DNA from: Bacteroidia bacterium
Lineage (GTDB): Bacteria > Bacteroidota > Bacteroidia > J057
Assembly (NCBI GenBank): GCA_041391665.1
Contig: JAWKNO010000001.1
Location: forward strand, 1,674,001-1,738,000
Direction: 5' to 3'
DNA length: 64,000 bases
A program made the position numbers and the translations under genes. A model generated the notes under the pieces. It ran no database searches, was not told the DNA's origin, and worked only from the letters and a program-made list of their open reading frames with translations. Numbering within the stretch: position 1 is the stretch's first letter; the number at the start of each line of letters is the position of its first letter. Below, in pieces: positions 44,305-53,778 of the stretch.

Positions 44305-46020
44305 TTAGTGGTTGTCTTTAGGTACAGCTGAACCTGATTTTCCGATGAGGAAATCCAGGTCGGCCCCTTCGTCGGCCTGTGTCACATGGTCAACATATAT
44401 CTTGACATACCCTCTGGGCATAGGCCGCTCCGGAGGAGTCCATTCGGCTTTGCGGCGGGCAAGCTCTTCATCAGAAACGTCGAGATGTAGCCTCCGTTCC
44501 GGAACATTTACCTCAATCATATCGCCATCTTTCACCAGCGCGAGGGTACCACCAATGGCTGATTCCGGAGATACATGCAGAAATACAGTTCCAAAAGCTG
44601 TACCGCTCATCCTGCCGTCTGAGATCCGCACCATATCTTTCACGCCTTTTTTGAGTAGTTTTTTAGGCAATCCCATATTACCTACTTCCGGCATGCCGGG
44701 ATAACCTTTGGGCCCTACATTTTTGAGCACCATGATGCAGGTTTCGTCAATATCGAGATCAGGATCATCTACCCGTGCATGGTAGTCTTCGTTATTTTCA
44801 AATACAACCGCTCTTCCCCTGTGTACCATTAGTTCGGGAGTGGCAGCAGAAGGCTTGATTACTGCACCATTTTCGCAAAGATTTCCTTTCACTACAGCAA
44901 TCCCCCCTTCTTTGAGTATAGGGGCATCAATAGAGGCAATTACCTCCCGGTTGAAACACTCAGCATCCGCGATGTTTTCTCCAATCGGCAGCCCGTTGAC
45001 TGTAAGCGCATCCAAATGGAGATGCTCACTGAGTTCTTTCATAACTACAGGCAGTCCACCGGCATAGAAGAAATCCTCCATCAGGTATTTGCCGGAGGGC
45101 ATAAGGTTGACGAGGAAAGGGATACGGCTACCGAGGCGGTCAAAATCGTCGAGGTTAAGCTCGACGCCCACCCTTCCGGCAATGGCAAGCAGGTGAATGA
45201 TAAAATTGGTAGACCCGCCAATGGCGGCATTTACTTTAATCGCGTTTTCAAACGCTTTGCGGGTGAGTATATCGGAGATTTTCAGGTTTTCATTGACCAT
45301 TTCCACAATCCTGCGGCCAGCCAGCTGTGCCACTACTTTTCTCCGGGAGTCAGCGGCAGGTACGGCTGCGCCTCCCGGCAGAGTCAATCCTAGCGATTCT
45401 ACCATACAAGCCATGGTGGAGGCTGTACCCATAGTCATACAATGCCCCCGGCTGCGTGACATGCAGGATTCTGCAAATAAAAATTCTTTGGGAGACATCT
45501 TGCCTGCACGAAGGTCTTCACTAAATTTCCAGACGTGAGTACCGGAACCAATGTCTTCGCCGCGGTACTTCCCATTGAGCATCGGCCCACCCGAAACAAC
45601 GATCGTGGGAAGATCGACACTCGCCGCTCCCATGACCGTGGAAGGCGTGGTTTTATCACAACCACAGAGCAATACTACGCCATCAAGCGGGTTGGCACGA
45701 ATGGTTTCTTCGGTATCCATACTTGCCAGATTGCGGAAAAGCATGGCAGTAGGCCGCATCATGGTTTCGCCCAGCGAGGTAACCGGAAACTCCAGCGGAA
45801 AGCCGCCCGCTTCAGACACACCTCTTTTCACAGATTCAGCCAACTCTCTGAAATGCGCATTACAGGGAGTAAGCTCTGACCAGGTATTGCAAATACCAAT
45901 AACAGGTTTTCCTTCGAATTCATCATTGGGGATACCCTGATTTTTCATCCAGCTTCGATAGATGAAGCCCATTTTATCGGTTTTTCCAAACCATTCGGAG
46001 GAGCGTAGTTTTTTTGACAT
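44305..46020 (-). CDS. IlvD/Edd-family dehydratase, L-arabonate/sugar-acid type
   Basis: Dehydrates a sugar acid to a 2-keto-3-deoxy acid, or a dihydroxy acid. Start at 46020 (MSKKLRSSEWFG). SSEWFGKTDKMGFIYRSWMK is the signature of the pentonate/hexonate dehydratase branch (L-arabonate dehydratase-like). The [2Fe-2S] ligands are expected in GICNTWSE (C44), LLCGCDKTTPS and GHCMTMGTAST. The conserved C-terminal SDGRMSGTAFGTVFLHVSPE is present. The neighbour SDR favours catabolism over isoleucine/valine synthesis, as no ilv genes are near. The specific substrate is not determined. The inverted repeat at 46179-46196 lies about 160 bases upstream. Confidence 0.85.
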   Translation of the reverse strand: MSKKLRSSEWFGKTDKMGFIYRSWMKNQGIPNDEFEGKPVIGICNTWSELTPCNAHFRELAESVKRGVSEAGGFPLEFPVTSLGETMMRPTAMLFRNLASMDTEETIRANPLDGVVLLCGCDKTTPSTVMGAASVDLPTIVVSGGPMLNGKYRGEDIGSGTHVWKFSEDLRAGKMSPKEFLFAESCMSRSRGHCMTMGTASTMACMVESLGLTLPGGAAVPAADSRRKVVAQLAGRRIVEMVNENLKISDILTRKAFENAIKVNAAIGGSTNFIIHLLAIAGRVGVELNLDDFDRLGSRIPFLVNLMPSGKYLMEDFFYAGGLPVVMKELSEHLHLDALTVNGLPIGENIADAECFNREVIASIDAPILKEGGIAVVKGNLCENGAVIKPSAATPELMVHRGRAVVFENNEDYHARVDDPDLDIDETCIMVLKNVGPKGYPGMPEVGNMGLPKKLLKKGVKDMVRISDGRMSGTAFGTVFLHVSPESAIGGTLALVKDGDMIEVNVPERRLHLDVSDEELARRKAEWTPPERPMPRGYVKIYVDHVTQADEGADLDFLIGKSGSAVPKDNH

Positions 46021-46178
46021 AGGTAAATAGATTCTTTCTCCAACTAAAGAAAAGTTTTTGTAAACTGAAACCGGGTGCAACGATTGCCTCAAAAGAATGT
46101 AAGAATTTCCTTGTATAAAGGGGGCTTCAGGATGTAAGAAATTAGAAGTTTAATGCAAAAGAAAAGGAATTAGTAAGT

Positions 46179-46196
46179 GTCATATTCGTATATGAC
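46179..46196. promoter_or_regulatory. Perfect 18-base palindrome upstream of the dehydratase operon
   Basis: GTCATAT (46179-46185) and ATATGAC (46190-46196) form a 7-bp dyad around TCGT, in the 413-base gap between the minus-strand dehydratase gene and the plus-strand OmpA gene. The size suits a GntR or LacI-type operator. A second, shorter palindrome CTTATT-TG-AATAAG is at 46330-46343, closer to the OmpA gene. The rest of the gap has no recognisable gene; a 70-codon minus frame there is unconvincing. Confidence 0.4.
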
Positions 46197-46433
46197 GAAA
46201 ATTTGTAGTAAATTTACGCCGTTGACTTAATGCCGGACTTGCAGTATTCTGCTTACTTGACATATTAAAAATGGCCGTAAATTGCTCATTATCGGGCCTT
46301 GAGTGGCCAATTACTATGTTAAGAATTTGCTTATTTGAATAAGTATGAATAACTATGCAGAACGGAAATATATTAAGTGAATAACGATACATCTGACATT
46401 AATCTCTAATCGATTACACAACGCAAAATTGTC

Positions 46434-47201
46434 ATGAAACTATCAGTAATGGTTATCAGAATTATGGTATTCGTGGCTGCGACCACGTTATTAGGCTCCT
46501 GCGTATCTAAGAAAAAATACGAAGAAGCTATGACCCGTGCGGCAGCTGAAAAAAGCGCGCTGGAAAGTTCTCTCGCTTCTGCTCAGGATGAAAATGCAAA
46601 ACTGAAAGCAGACGCAGAGGAGCTTCAGAAAAACCTCAACATGAGCAAAGAAGAAATCTCTGCGCTCAGCAAAACAGTTGCAGAAAACAATGCAAGACTT
46701 GCTGAGATGAAAAGTGCTATCTCTGCTGCTTTTGAAACTTACGATCCCAATGATTTCAGCATCGAAGAAAGAAATGGTAAACTCTACATTTCTATGCAGA
46801 ACAAAATCCTCTTCGAAGCTGGTCGTGATCGCCTCCTGAAAGATTCTCAGGATCTTATCGCAACAATGTCTGAGACTTTGAAGAAAAATCAAGGTATGTA
46901 TGTGGCTGTAGAAGGTCATACAGACAATGACCCTGTTGTGGTCAACAAAGCTAAGTTCAAAGACAACTGGAGCCTCAGCGTAGCTCGTTCAATCTCTGTT
47001 GTAAGAGAGCTGGAAAAAAATGGTGTTTCTTCCGATCGCCTTACCGCTACCGGTAAAGGTGATACTCAGCCCATCGCTTCCAATGATTCTGATGAAGGAA
47101 AAGAGAAAAACCGTCGTACTGAGTTCGTGGTAACTCCTAAAGTAGATGGTCTCTACAAAATGTATAAGAGTGGTTTTGGTGGAAGCGGTTCTTCCAACTA
47201 A
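46434..47201 (+). CDS. OmpA-family lipoprotein with coiled coil
   Basis: Lipoprotein signal with LLGSC and Cys23. Residues about 28-105 form a long heptad-like coiled coil (SALESSLASAQDENAKLKAD, LQKNLNMSKEEISALSKTVA). The C-terminal OmpA domain (about 125-235) has FEAGRDRLLKDSQDLIATMS and VAVEGHTDNDPVV, with the peptidoglycan-binding NWSLSVARSISVVRELEKNG, and RRTEFVV. The protein would tie the outer membrane to peptidoglycan, like Pal. It is followed by a strong terminator. Confidence 0.93.
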   Translation: MKLSVMVIRIMVFVAATTLLGSCVSKKKYEEAMTRAAAEKSALESSLASAQDENAKLKADAEELQKNLNMSKEEISALSKTVAENNARLAEMKSAISAAFETYDPNDFSIEERNGKLYISMQNKILFEAGRDRLLKDSQDLIATMSETLKKNQGMYVAVEGHTDNDPVVVNKAKFKDNWSLSVARSISVVRELEKNGVSSDRLTATGKGDTQPIASNDSDEGKEKNRRTEFVVTPKVDGLYKMYKSGFGGSGSSN

Positions 47202-47227
47202 TCTTTACTCTTTTTAAATGAAACTGT

Positions 47228-47257
47228 ATCCCGCTCAAAAGAGCGGGATTTTTTTTG
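47228..47257 (+). terminator. Strong rho-independent terminator after the ompA-like gene
   Basis: Stem ATCCCGCTC (47228-47236) with GAGCGGGAT (47241-47249), loop AAAA, then TTTTTTT from 47250. It isolates the gene from prfC. Confidence 0.92.
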
Positions 47258-47269
47258 TCTAAAAAAAGC

Positions 47270-47277
47270 TACCTTTG
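47270..47277 (+). promoter_or_regulatory. prfC: -7 element TACCTTTG for prfC
   Basis: Exact match to TAnnTTTG, 21 bases before the prfC ATG at 47299. This argues for a short leader and against an upstream start at 47275, which would lie inside the promoter. Confidence 0.6.
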
Positions 47278-47298
47278 CGATCTGATTTTCTACATATT

Positions 47299-48876
47299 AT
47301 GGGATTCAAGGAAGAAATTAAACGCCGGAGGACATTTGCCATCATCAGCCACCCGGATGCAGGGAAAACAACCCTCACCGAAAAATTGCTGCTTTTTGGT
47401 GGTGCAATCCAGGTTGCCGGAGCTGTTAAATCCAATAAAATTAAAAAATCTGCGACTTCCGACTTCATGGAAATCGAGCGGCAAAGGGGTATTTCTGTCG
47501 CTACCTCTGTCATGGGGTTTGATTATGAAGATATTAAGGTCAATATCCTGGATACTCCCGGACACCAGGATTTTGCAGAAGATACCTACCGGACCCTCAC
47601 CGCTGTAGACAGTGTCATTGTTGTCATAGACGTCGCTAAAGGCGTGGAAACCCAGACGGAAAAACTCGTCGAAGTCTGCCGGATGCGGGATACACCTATT
47701 ATTGTTTTTATCAATAAACTTGACCGTGAAGGTCAGGACCCGTTTGTACTCCTCGATGAAATAGAAGCCAAACTTGGGCTGAATGTTCGCCCACTTAGCT
47801 GGCCGATTGGTATGGGGAAATCCTTCCGCGGGGTGTACAATATGTTTGAAGAGAAACTGGTGCTCTTCTCCGCCCATGGAAAACAGGCAGAAGCAGACTC
47901 CATTGCATTTTCTGATCTCGCCAGCCCCGAACTGGAAACTTATCTCGGGAGTCAGGCCAAAACCCTTCGCGATGAAGTAGAATTGCTGGAAGGTGTCTAT
48001 CCCGAATTTGATCAGGAGCTTTACCGGGAAGGTTTACTTTCTCCTGTGTTTTTTGGCAGTGCGGTCAATAATTTTGGTGTAAAAGAATTGCTGGACTGTT
48101 TTGTGCAAATCGCTCCTTATCCACAGGTTTGCCATACAGAGGAACGCGATATTGAGCCATTCGAAGATAAATTTACCGGGTTCGTATTCAAAATTCACGC
48201 AAATATGGACCCCAACCACCGAAACCGCATTGCCTTTGTGCGTGTTTGTTCCGGACAATTTGAGCGCAATAAAAACTACCATCACGTCAGAATTGGAAAA
48301 AATCTCAAATTTGCCAACCCGACCTCTTTTATGGCGTCCAAACAATCCGTAATCGATGTTGCCTATCCAGGTGATATTGTTGGCCTTTATGACTCGGGCA
48401 ATTTTGTGATCGGTGATACCCTTACAGAAGGTGAAAAAATTCATTTTAAAGGCATTCCCAGCTTTTCTCCCGAGCTCTTTCAGTATGTGGAAAATGCTGA
48501 CCCCATGAAAGCAAAACAGCTGGCCAAAGGGCTGGAACAGCTAATGGATGAAGGGGTGGCCCAATTATTTACCAATGAGTTTACAGGTAGAAAAATCATT
48601 GGAACGGTAGGCGCACTCCAATTTGAGGTTATACAGTATCGTCTCAAACACGAGTACAATGCTACCTGCCGCTACGAGTCTGCATCGCTTTACAAAGCTT
48701 GCTGGGTAACCTGCGACAAGCCCGCCAAACTCAAAGAGTTTAAAGAGCGGAAGAAAAAATCCATGGCCAAAGACAAACACGGCCGGGATGTTTTTCTGGC
48801 GGCTTCCGCCTGGGATCTCAATTCTACGCAGGAGTTATTTCCCGAAGTGAAATTTCACTATACCAGCGAGTTTTAG
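47299..48876 (+). CDS. prfC: Peptide chain release factor 3
   Basis: Translational GTPase that recycles RF1/RF2 from the ribosome. Start MGFKEEIKRRRTF at 47299. The P-loop is SHPDAGKTT at 17-25, switch II is DTPGHQDFAEDTYR, and NKLDREGQDPF is the guanine-specificity motif. Length of 525 aa is close to E. coli RF3 (529). The C-terminal domain with ALQFEVIQYRLKHEYNATCR and HGRDVFLAASAWDLNSTQEL is typical. Its own promoter (47270) and a bidirectional terminator (48894-48932) frame a single-gene unit. Confidence 0.97.
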   Translation: MGFKEEIKRRRTFAIISHPDAGKTTLTEKLLLFGGAIQVAGAVKSNKIKKSATSDFMEIERQRGISVATSVMGFDYEDIKVNILDTPGHQDFAEDTYRTLTAVDSVIVVIDVAKGVETQTEKLVEVCRMRDTPIIVFINKLDREGQDPFVLLDEIEAKLGLNVRPLSWPIGMGKSFRGVYNMFEEKLVLFSAHGKQAEADSIAFSDLASPELETYLGSQAKTLRDEVELLEGVYPEFDQELYREGLLSPVFFGSAVNNFGVKELLDCFVQIAPYPQVCHTEERDIEPFEDKFTGFVFKIHANMDPNHRNRIAFVRVCSGQFERNKNYHHVRIGKNLKFANPTSFMASKQSVIDVAYPGDIVGLYDSGNFVIGDTLTEGEKIHFKGIPSFSPELFQYVENADPMKAKQLAKGLEQLMDEGVAQLFTNEFTGRKIIGTVGALQFEVIQYRLKHEYNATCRYESASLYKACWVTCDKPAKLKEFKERKKKSMAKDKHGRDVFLAASAWDLNSTQELFPEVKFHYTSEF

Positions 48877-48893
48877 AATACTTGACAATCATA

Positions 48894-48932
48894 CAAAAAA
48901 AAATCCCGGCACATGGCCGGGACTGTTTGTTT
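48894..48932. terminator. Bidirectional terminator between prfC and the 1609-aa gene
   Basis: TCCCGGC (48904-48910) pairs with GCCGGGA (48916-48922). The minus strand continues into a run of T (from 48903 leftward), good for the large minus-strand gene; the plus strand is followed by CTGTTTGTTTG. Confidence 0.8.
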
Positions 48933-48942
48933 GAGTTATATC

Positions 48943-51900
48943 TTATTTCTTGATAAATTTCTCGATGTACTCCTGTCTGAATTTGGCGACTTCGTCATCA
49001 TTCGCCATTTCAAAGCGGAAGCCTGATTCGCTCTTGCGTTTGTCAACTTCGGCCTGGAGCGGATAGTTGTACTCGTCGTAGTAGGTTGACCAGGTCCTGA
49101 CTACGTCATCTTCAAAGTGGAAATAGACCCAGTTAAATTCGTCTACTTCAAGATAAATAGTCACCTTATCGGGCTGTTTTTCGCCCAAACCTGAAATTGC
49201 CCCAAACTTATAGACGATCTTCGCATTGACCATTTTATTGATGGTTTTCCCTGCAATTCCGATCAATCCTACTTCTGAATCACTGTAGAGGGACTTTTCA
49301 TCCCGGCTAAAGTTGAAGTTGACATTGGAAAGAAGCAGCGTAAATGGCAACTGCTGAGAAAGTTTGATGTCAGTATAGACCAGCGAGTTTTTCACATTTT
49401 CGAGGAATTTACCGGTTTCACGTTCACCTTTACTTCCTTCATCAAGGAGCTCTGAGATATTCTCCAGGAATGCCCGCTGGTTGAAGTCAATATTCTTACT
49501 GGAGGTAGTCAGGAATAGCAGGTTGTCGGCAAGTTTGCCTAACTGTTCCTCCGGAATGACCGGGAAGTTGACGCCCATCACCAGGTTGGTAGAAAGCTGC
49601 CGTTTGCGCATATCCTCTTTCCAGGAGCCAGCCATCTTCATCGTGATGGTTTTGTCCAGGAAGTCGTAAGGGAAGTTCAGGAATCCCTGGGTCGTAATCG
49701 TATTTTCTGCGTCATTAAAGCTGACGGTTGTTCCTTTAAAGACCTGATTTTTCAGCTTCTCTTCCGAACCGATTTTAAACTCTTTTTTGCGACGGTCGAA
49801 TGTAAGACCTCCCGAAGCAGAAAGTATTTCTATATCGTCGTCAGCGTCTTTCGCCTGGAGGAAGTTGGAGTAGAATACCCGGTTTTCGGGAACAAAATTC
49901 AAGCCTACGGTAAGTACTTCCCCTGCTTCGTTGGTGAGGTTCGCAGCGATCGGTATAAAGACCGAGTCAGGGTTTACGATTGTATTTTCAAAATTAAACC
50001 ATGCGCCTTTAAATACAGGGTTTTCAGATTCGATTTTTACTTCACCGCCAAAGCTGAGGAATTTGCGGGATGCGTCAAGTTCTGCCTTACCCCGGAAGAA
50101 AATCCGCTCAGTCAGGTAAAATCCATCTTCTTCAGAAATACCACCGGAAGCAATGGTTGATGTATCGGAGTTTACTTTAATGTTATTAAACTCAATATAC
50201 TGAGGTTTGCCATTTACTTCTATGTAGTCGTACTTACCCCCGCCTTCGTATTCGTTTCGCCCAAAAATGCTGACCGTTGCATCATAGATCTTGTGCATTT
50301 TGGATTCCCTGTCTGCTTCAATGACGGCATTTTCGAGAGACTTGATCAGCCCGTTGTCCTGGATGATCACTTCCTGATCTTTGGGCGTGATGATCGCATC
50401 TGCTACATAGATATAAGGCACTCCGGAGACCACCACTTCCCTTGTGTCCAGTTTGTAGTAGGAATCTTTGGCATTAAACCGGAGACTGTCCTGCTTGGGA
50501 TCGGAGGAGACAAAATAGTTGTCTTTAATATAAGAGCTAATTCCTTCAAGCTTCAGGTCATCCGTTGAACGCTGGTACACGCCTTTTGCCATTGTGGTAG
50601 CGTATTTATGGAGCGGGAAGGAGGCGAGTTCTTTACCCACTTCCTTAGTCTCAAATTTGGAGGAATGACGCCATACGTCGTAGGTTACTGAAACATTTTT
50701 TGCGATGAAATGGACGATTTCGGGATCGTCTTTATCCACCACGGTAAAGTCACATCCATCGGCTTTGAAATCCATTTCATTGAAAACAATACTGTCTCCG
50801 CTGATTTTGATCTGTCCCAGAATGATTTCTCCATTACCGGTCATTCCTTTTTCGGTGATACTCAACGTGCCGGAGAACTGCGCTTCACCTCCAAAGATGG
50901 AAAGAGCCTCATAGGTCGAACTTACCGCCAGGGCACTATCTTTGGTGTACCAGGTATAGAGCGCTGTTTCTGCATTTACTTCCGGGAAATAAACGCCTCC
51001 GCGGTATCCCCGTTGCATATTGAAATAAGAAACATGGGCCATTACGGAGTCAAAATGGAATACAAAAGAATCGCTTTTAGCGACAGTTCCCAGGTATTCT
51101 ATCCGGCCATTGCCGCGAAGCCCTTTGTTGTCGAGACTGATTTCGTTGAAGAATCGTCCATTGCCATCGTAAATGCGGTAACCTTCAGGCGGTGCGATTG
51201 CCTTAAAGCCGAGGGTATAGTCATCCATTACCTGTAGTTCCTGCCGGAATTCAGGGAAAATCTCTGATGAAAAGAAGCTCCCTTCAAACCGGAGATTGGT
51301 TCCATCAAATGTTTCCAGACTGTCAAGCACAAAAGGATCTACAGAGAAATACATTTTATTTTTCTTGTAAACGCCACTCTCGATTTCCGGACGTTCCCAG
51401 TACAGATAGGAATTGGAATAGCTGTCAAATACGGGGAAATAAGGATAATCTTTTTCACCGCTTTTATTGTTGGGATCATCAATATGTATAGCACCTGTGA
51501 TCCCTTCAAATACCGTATGGCTCAACGCTCTTTCCAACGGAGTAGGCTCATAGCCTGGCGGTGGATTTCGTACTAACACAAATCGCAGCGAATCGATGGA
51601 GTCGCACATGATTTTGTAGCTTTCATAGTCAAAAGTAAAGCTTGGCCGCTCCTCATCATTGGAGTAAAAATTGATTTTACCACTGGCAACTGCCCCGCCA
51701 AACTTCAGATTTCGGTTTTGCTGAACCGTTACCAGGCCTTCCATTGGCACTACTCTGACGTACACAGAGTCGCTCAGCGAGAAATAGTTCACCCCCCGCA
51801 TCTGGATGTCCATTGTCTCAAGATTCATTACGGCATGGCTGCCCGTATCGACTTTTGAAATAACCTGAATAGCATCAAAATCTTTTTTCTTCCTGGCCGC

Positions 51901-53772
51901 TTTCGCCCAGTCAATAAGCTTGGGCAGGGGTTTGATCTCCTTTGACTGTTTGTTATAAGTAATAAACCCTGAGCCTTCCAGACTTGGCAATGCACGCTCA
52001 AAAGCTGTTTTTGCAGTTAGTTGTCCATTCTCGGCCAGAATATCTTCTGTAAATATCGGTCGGTTGGGGTTGATGGTTGCATACCGGTATATCGCACCTA
52101 TCGGGTTGAACGGAAGAATATTTTTGAACTGATCAAAGCGGGTTTTGGTAAAATAGTCAAAAGACTCAATCGCCGAAATTTTATTCTCCTGGTCAATGAA
52201 GGCCGTAAACTCCAACTGATTGGTGCGGAGATCCCATCTGATTGTTTCAAAATAGAGGAAGTACTCATGGTAAGAACTCGTAAATGGGATGCTCTTAAAG
52301 TTTCCGCGTTTGGGCTTTTTCAGGGTTACGGTAGAGTCCTCTGCGGTATATACCACGTCCATCGCCGGATGATAAATGCTATCTTCATCGCTGGTATAGA
52401 CAATTGCCTCCATGTCTTTTCCCACCATCTTTTCAAGGTCGAGGATAAACGCCTCTCCCTGAATTTTCATCACTGTTTTGGCACTGCGCTGGATTTCTAT
52501 TTTTGCCTTGATATGCTTTTGAATCTGAGAGGGATACAGCGAGGCTTCGTCTATATTTCCATCTTCATAGGCCGTTTCAGATGAGGCGTCGGAATCCGAT
52601 GCATAAAAAAACTCCGTATCACTGCCCGAATATTCCGGCTCAAAGGAAGAAGTGGTCGCTGCTTCGAGATCCCACTCATTCTCGTCCATGGTGTCATTCT
52701 TTTTTTCATCGGCCAGCATCTCACTGGAATTATAGCCGGTGTACCAGCTTTCATCATAGCTGCCGGCTGGTGCAGGAGGGTTCGTATCTTCTACCCATAT
52801 ATCGTAAGCGGAGCCAATTTTCCTGATCCCCTGAAGAGAAAAACCCCCTTCATAACGCACGTTTGGGATAAAATTCTGAATAACAACGCCCCCCTGATAG
52901 CTTTTGAAAAATGGATAATTGGCTTTATTGATATCGGTTGAACCCGTGTTTCTGTCCTCAAATCTTCCCACAAGGGATTCACCGATCAGGCTTTTGTACT
53001 GGAAATCCACGGTGTCAACCTTGATCAGCCCATAGTTGAGGTTGAGTTTGTAATCGCGAAAATCACAAAACACATCGTCTTTGTCCAATCCCATTTTGCT
53101 CCAGCTGACCCGGCCATTTGTACCGGTAAAGGTCATGGTAAGCGGGTTAAAGTCTCCGATCGTACCGGAAATCCGGGAGCTGTCCACATCTGACATATAG
53201 ACCACCTCGGTATTATCAAAACGCACAACGGGTGCTTCGTAAGCATTCTCACCGCTGCCCAATTGTAAGAATAGGAGGGTAGGGGTATTTTGAGAAGCAT
53301 ACCAGGAAAAGCGCTTGCGTTTAATGAGATAACCCTCCGGGATATACTCGGAGAGAACCTTAAGGTATTTTTGTCCTCTTATAGCATCCAGGTTGGTGAT
53401 CACAAGCATGGTTACCTCCTGAAATTCTGAAGGCCTGATTTTTACATAAGAATCGCCTCTTTTGAGGGATGCAAAAATGAGAGAATAATTGGCAAGCCCC
53501 GGGGTTGTCTTGTACCGTTTGCTTACCATGATATTTATCTGCGTAATAAATAACTCCTTCTCTTCAGGAGAAATCTGGCCGCTGTTCCAGACTTCGGTCA
53601 ACGCCGCTGCCGCCCTGTTTCCCAATTCGTCTTTTGACTGGTTGAGGTTGGCTGTGAATTCCTGTAAAAATGCGTCGGGCTCGGTTGCAAAAAAACTCAC
53701 CCCCTGGGCAATTGCCGAGGCTCCCGGTAAAAGCAAGCAAAGGAAAAGCAGAATCCGAGAAATCATGTGCAT
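48943..53772 (-). CDS. Very large exported beta-rich protein of unknown function
   Basis: 1609 residues with an N-terminal signal peptide (ISRILLFLCLLLPGASAIAQ). Residues about 20-120 are helical; the rest appears to be a long run of beta strands, with recurring units such as GRIEYLGTVAKSDSFVFHFD, GEIILGQIKISGDSIVFNEM, SFGGEVKIESENPVFKGAWF. A very acidic Ser/Asp/Glu-rich linker covers about 335-412. There is no transmembrane anchor, lipobox or type IX sorting domain. The pattern of repeated short strands is like proteins that line a hydrophobic groove (AsmA/TamB or LPS-transport types), but that is inference only. It follows prmA after 6 bases and ends at a terminator. Confidence 0.8.
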   Translation of the reverse strand: MHMISRILLFLCLLLPGASAIAQGVSFFATEPDAFLQEFTANLNQSKDELGNRAAAALTEVWNSGQISPEEKELFITQINIMVSKRYKTTPGLANYSLIFASLKRGDSYVKIRPSEFQEVTMLVITNLDAIRGQKYLKVLSEYIPEGYLIKRKRFSWYASQNTPTLLFLQLGSGENAYEAPVVRFDNTEVVYMSDVDSSRISGTIGDFNPLTMTFTGTNGRVSWSKMGLDKDDVFCDFRDYKLNLNYGLIKVDTVDFQYKSLIGESLVGRFEDRNTGSTDINKANYPFFKSYQGGVVIQNFIPNVRYEGGFSLQGIRKIGSAYDIWVEDTNPPAPAGSYDESWYTGYNSSEMLADEKKNDTMDENEWDLEAATTSSFEPEYSGSDTEFFYASDSDASSETAYEDGNIDEASLYPSQIQKHIKAKIEIQRSAKTVMKIQGEAFILDLEKMVGKDMEAIVYTSDEDSIYHPAMDVVYTAEDSTVTLKKPKRGNFKSIPFTSSYHEYFLYFETIRWDLRTNQLEFTAFIDQENKISAIESFDYFTKTRFDQFKNILPFNPIGAIYRYATINPNRPIFTEDILAENGQLTAKTAFERALPSLEGSGFITYNKQSKEIKPLPKLIDWAKAARKKKDFDAIQVISKVDTGSHAVMNLETMDIQMRGVNYFSLSDSVYVRVVPMEGLVTVQQNRNLKFGGAVASGKINFYSNDEERPSFTFDYESYKIMCDSIDSLRFVLVRNPPPGYEPTPLERALSHTVFEGITGAIHIDDPNNKSGEKDYPYFPVFDSYSNSYLYWERPEIESGVYKKNKMYFSVDPFVLDSLETFDGTNLRFEGSFFSSEIFPEFRQELQVMDDYTLGFKAIAPPEGYRIYDGNGRFFNEISLDNKGLRGNGRIEYLGTVAKSDSFVFHFDSVMAHVSYFNMQRGYRGGVYFPEVNAETALYTWYTKDSALAVSSTYEALSIFGGEAQFSGTLSITEKGMTGNGEIILGQIKISGDSIVFNEMDFKADGCDFTVVDKDDPEIVHFIAKNVSVTYDVWRHSSKFETKEVGKELASFPLHKYATTMAKGVYQRSTDDLKLEGISSYIKDNYFVSSDPKQDSLRFNAKDSYYKLDTREVVVSGVPYIYVADAIITPKDQEVIIQDNGLIKSLENAVIEADRESKMHKIYDATVSIFGRNEYEGGGKYDYIEVNGKPQYIEFNNIKVNSDTSTIASGGISEEDGFYLTERIFFRGKAELDASRKFLSFGGEVKIESENPVFKGAWFNFENTIVNPDSVFIPIAANLTNEAGEVLTVGLNFVPENRVFYSNFLQAKDADDDIEILSASGGLTFDRRKKEFKIGSEEKLKNQVFKGTTVSFNDAENTITTQGFLNFPYDFLDKTITMKMAGSWKEDMRKRQLSTNLVMGVNFPVIPEEQLGKLADNLLFLTTSSKNIDFNQRAFLENISELLDEGSKGERETGKFLENVKNSLVYTDIKLSQQLPFTLLLSNVNFNFSRDEKSLYSDSEVGLIGIAGKTINKMVNAKIVYKFGAISGLGEKQPDKVTIYLEVDEFNWVYFHFEDDVVRTWSTYYDEYNYPLQAEVDKRKSESGFRFEMANDDEVAKFRQEYIEKFIKK

Positions 53773-53778
53773 GGATTG

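Noticed and set aside
44305..46020. Dehydratase as ilvD of branched-chain amino acid synthesis
   Set aside because: The N-terminal signature fits the sugar-acid branch, the neighbour is an SDR, and no other ilv or leu gene is present.
46180..46392. 70-codon minus-strand frame in the gap before the ompA-like gene
   Set aside because: Low-complexity composition, no signal, no recognisable domain, and it overlaps the palindromes at 46179 and 46330, which look regulatory.
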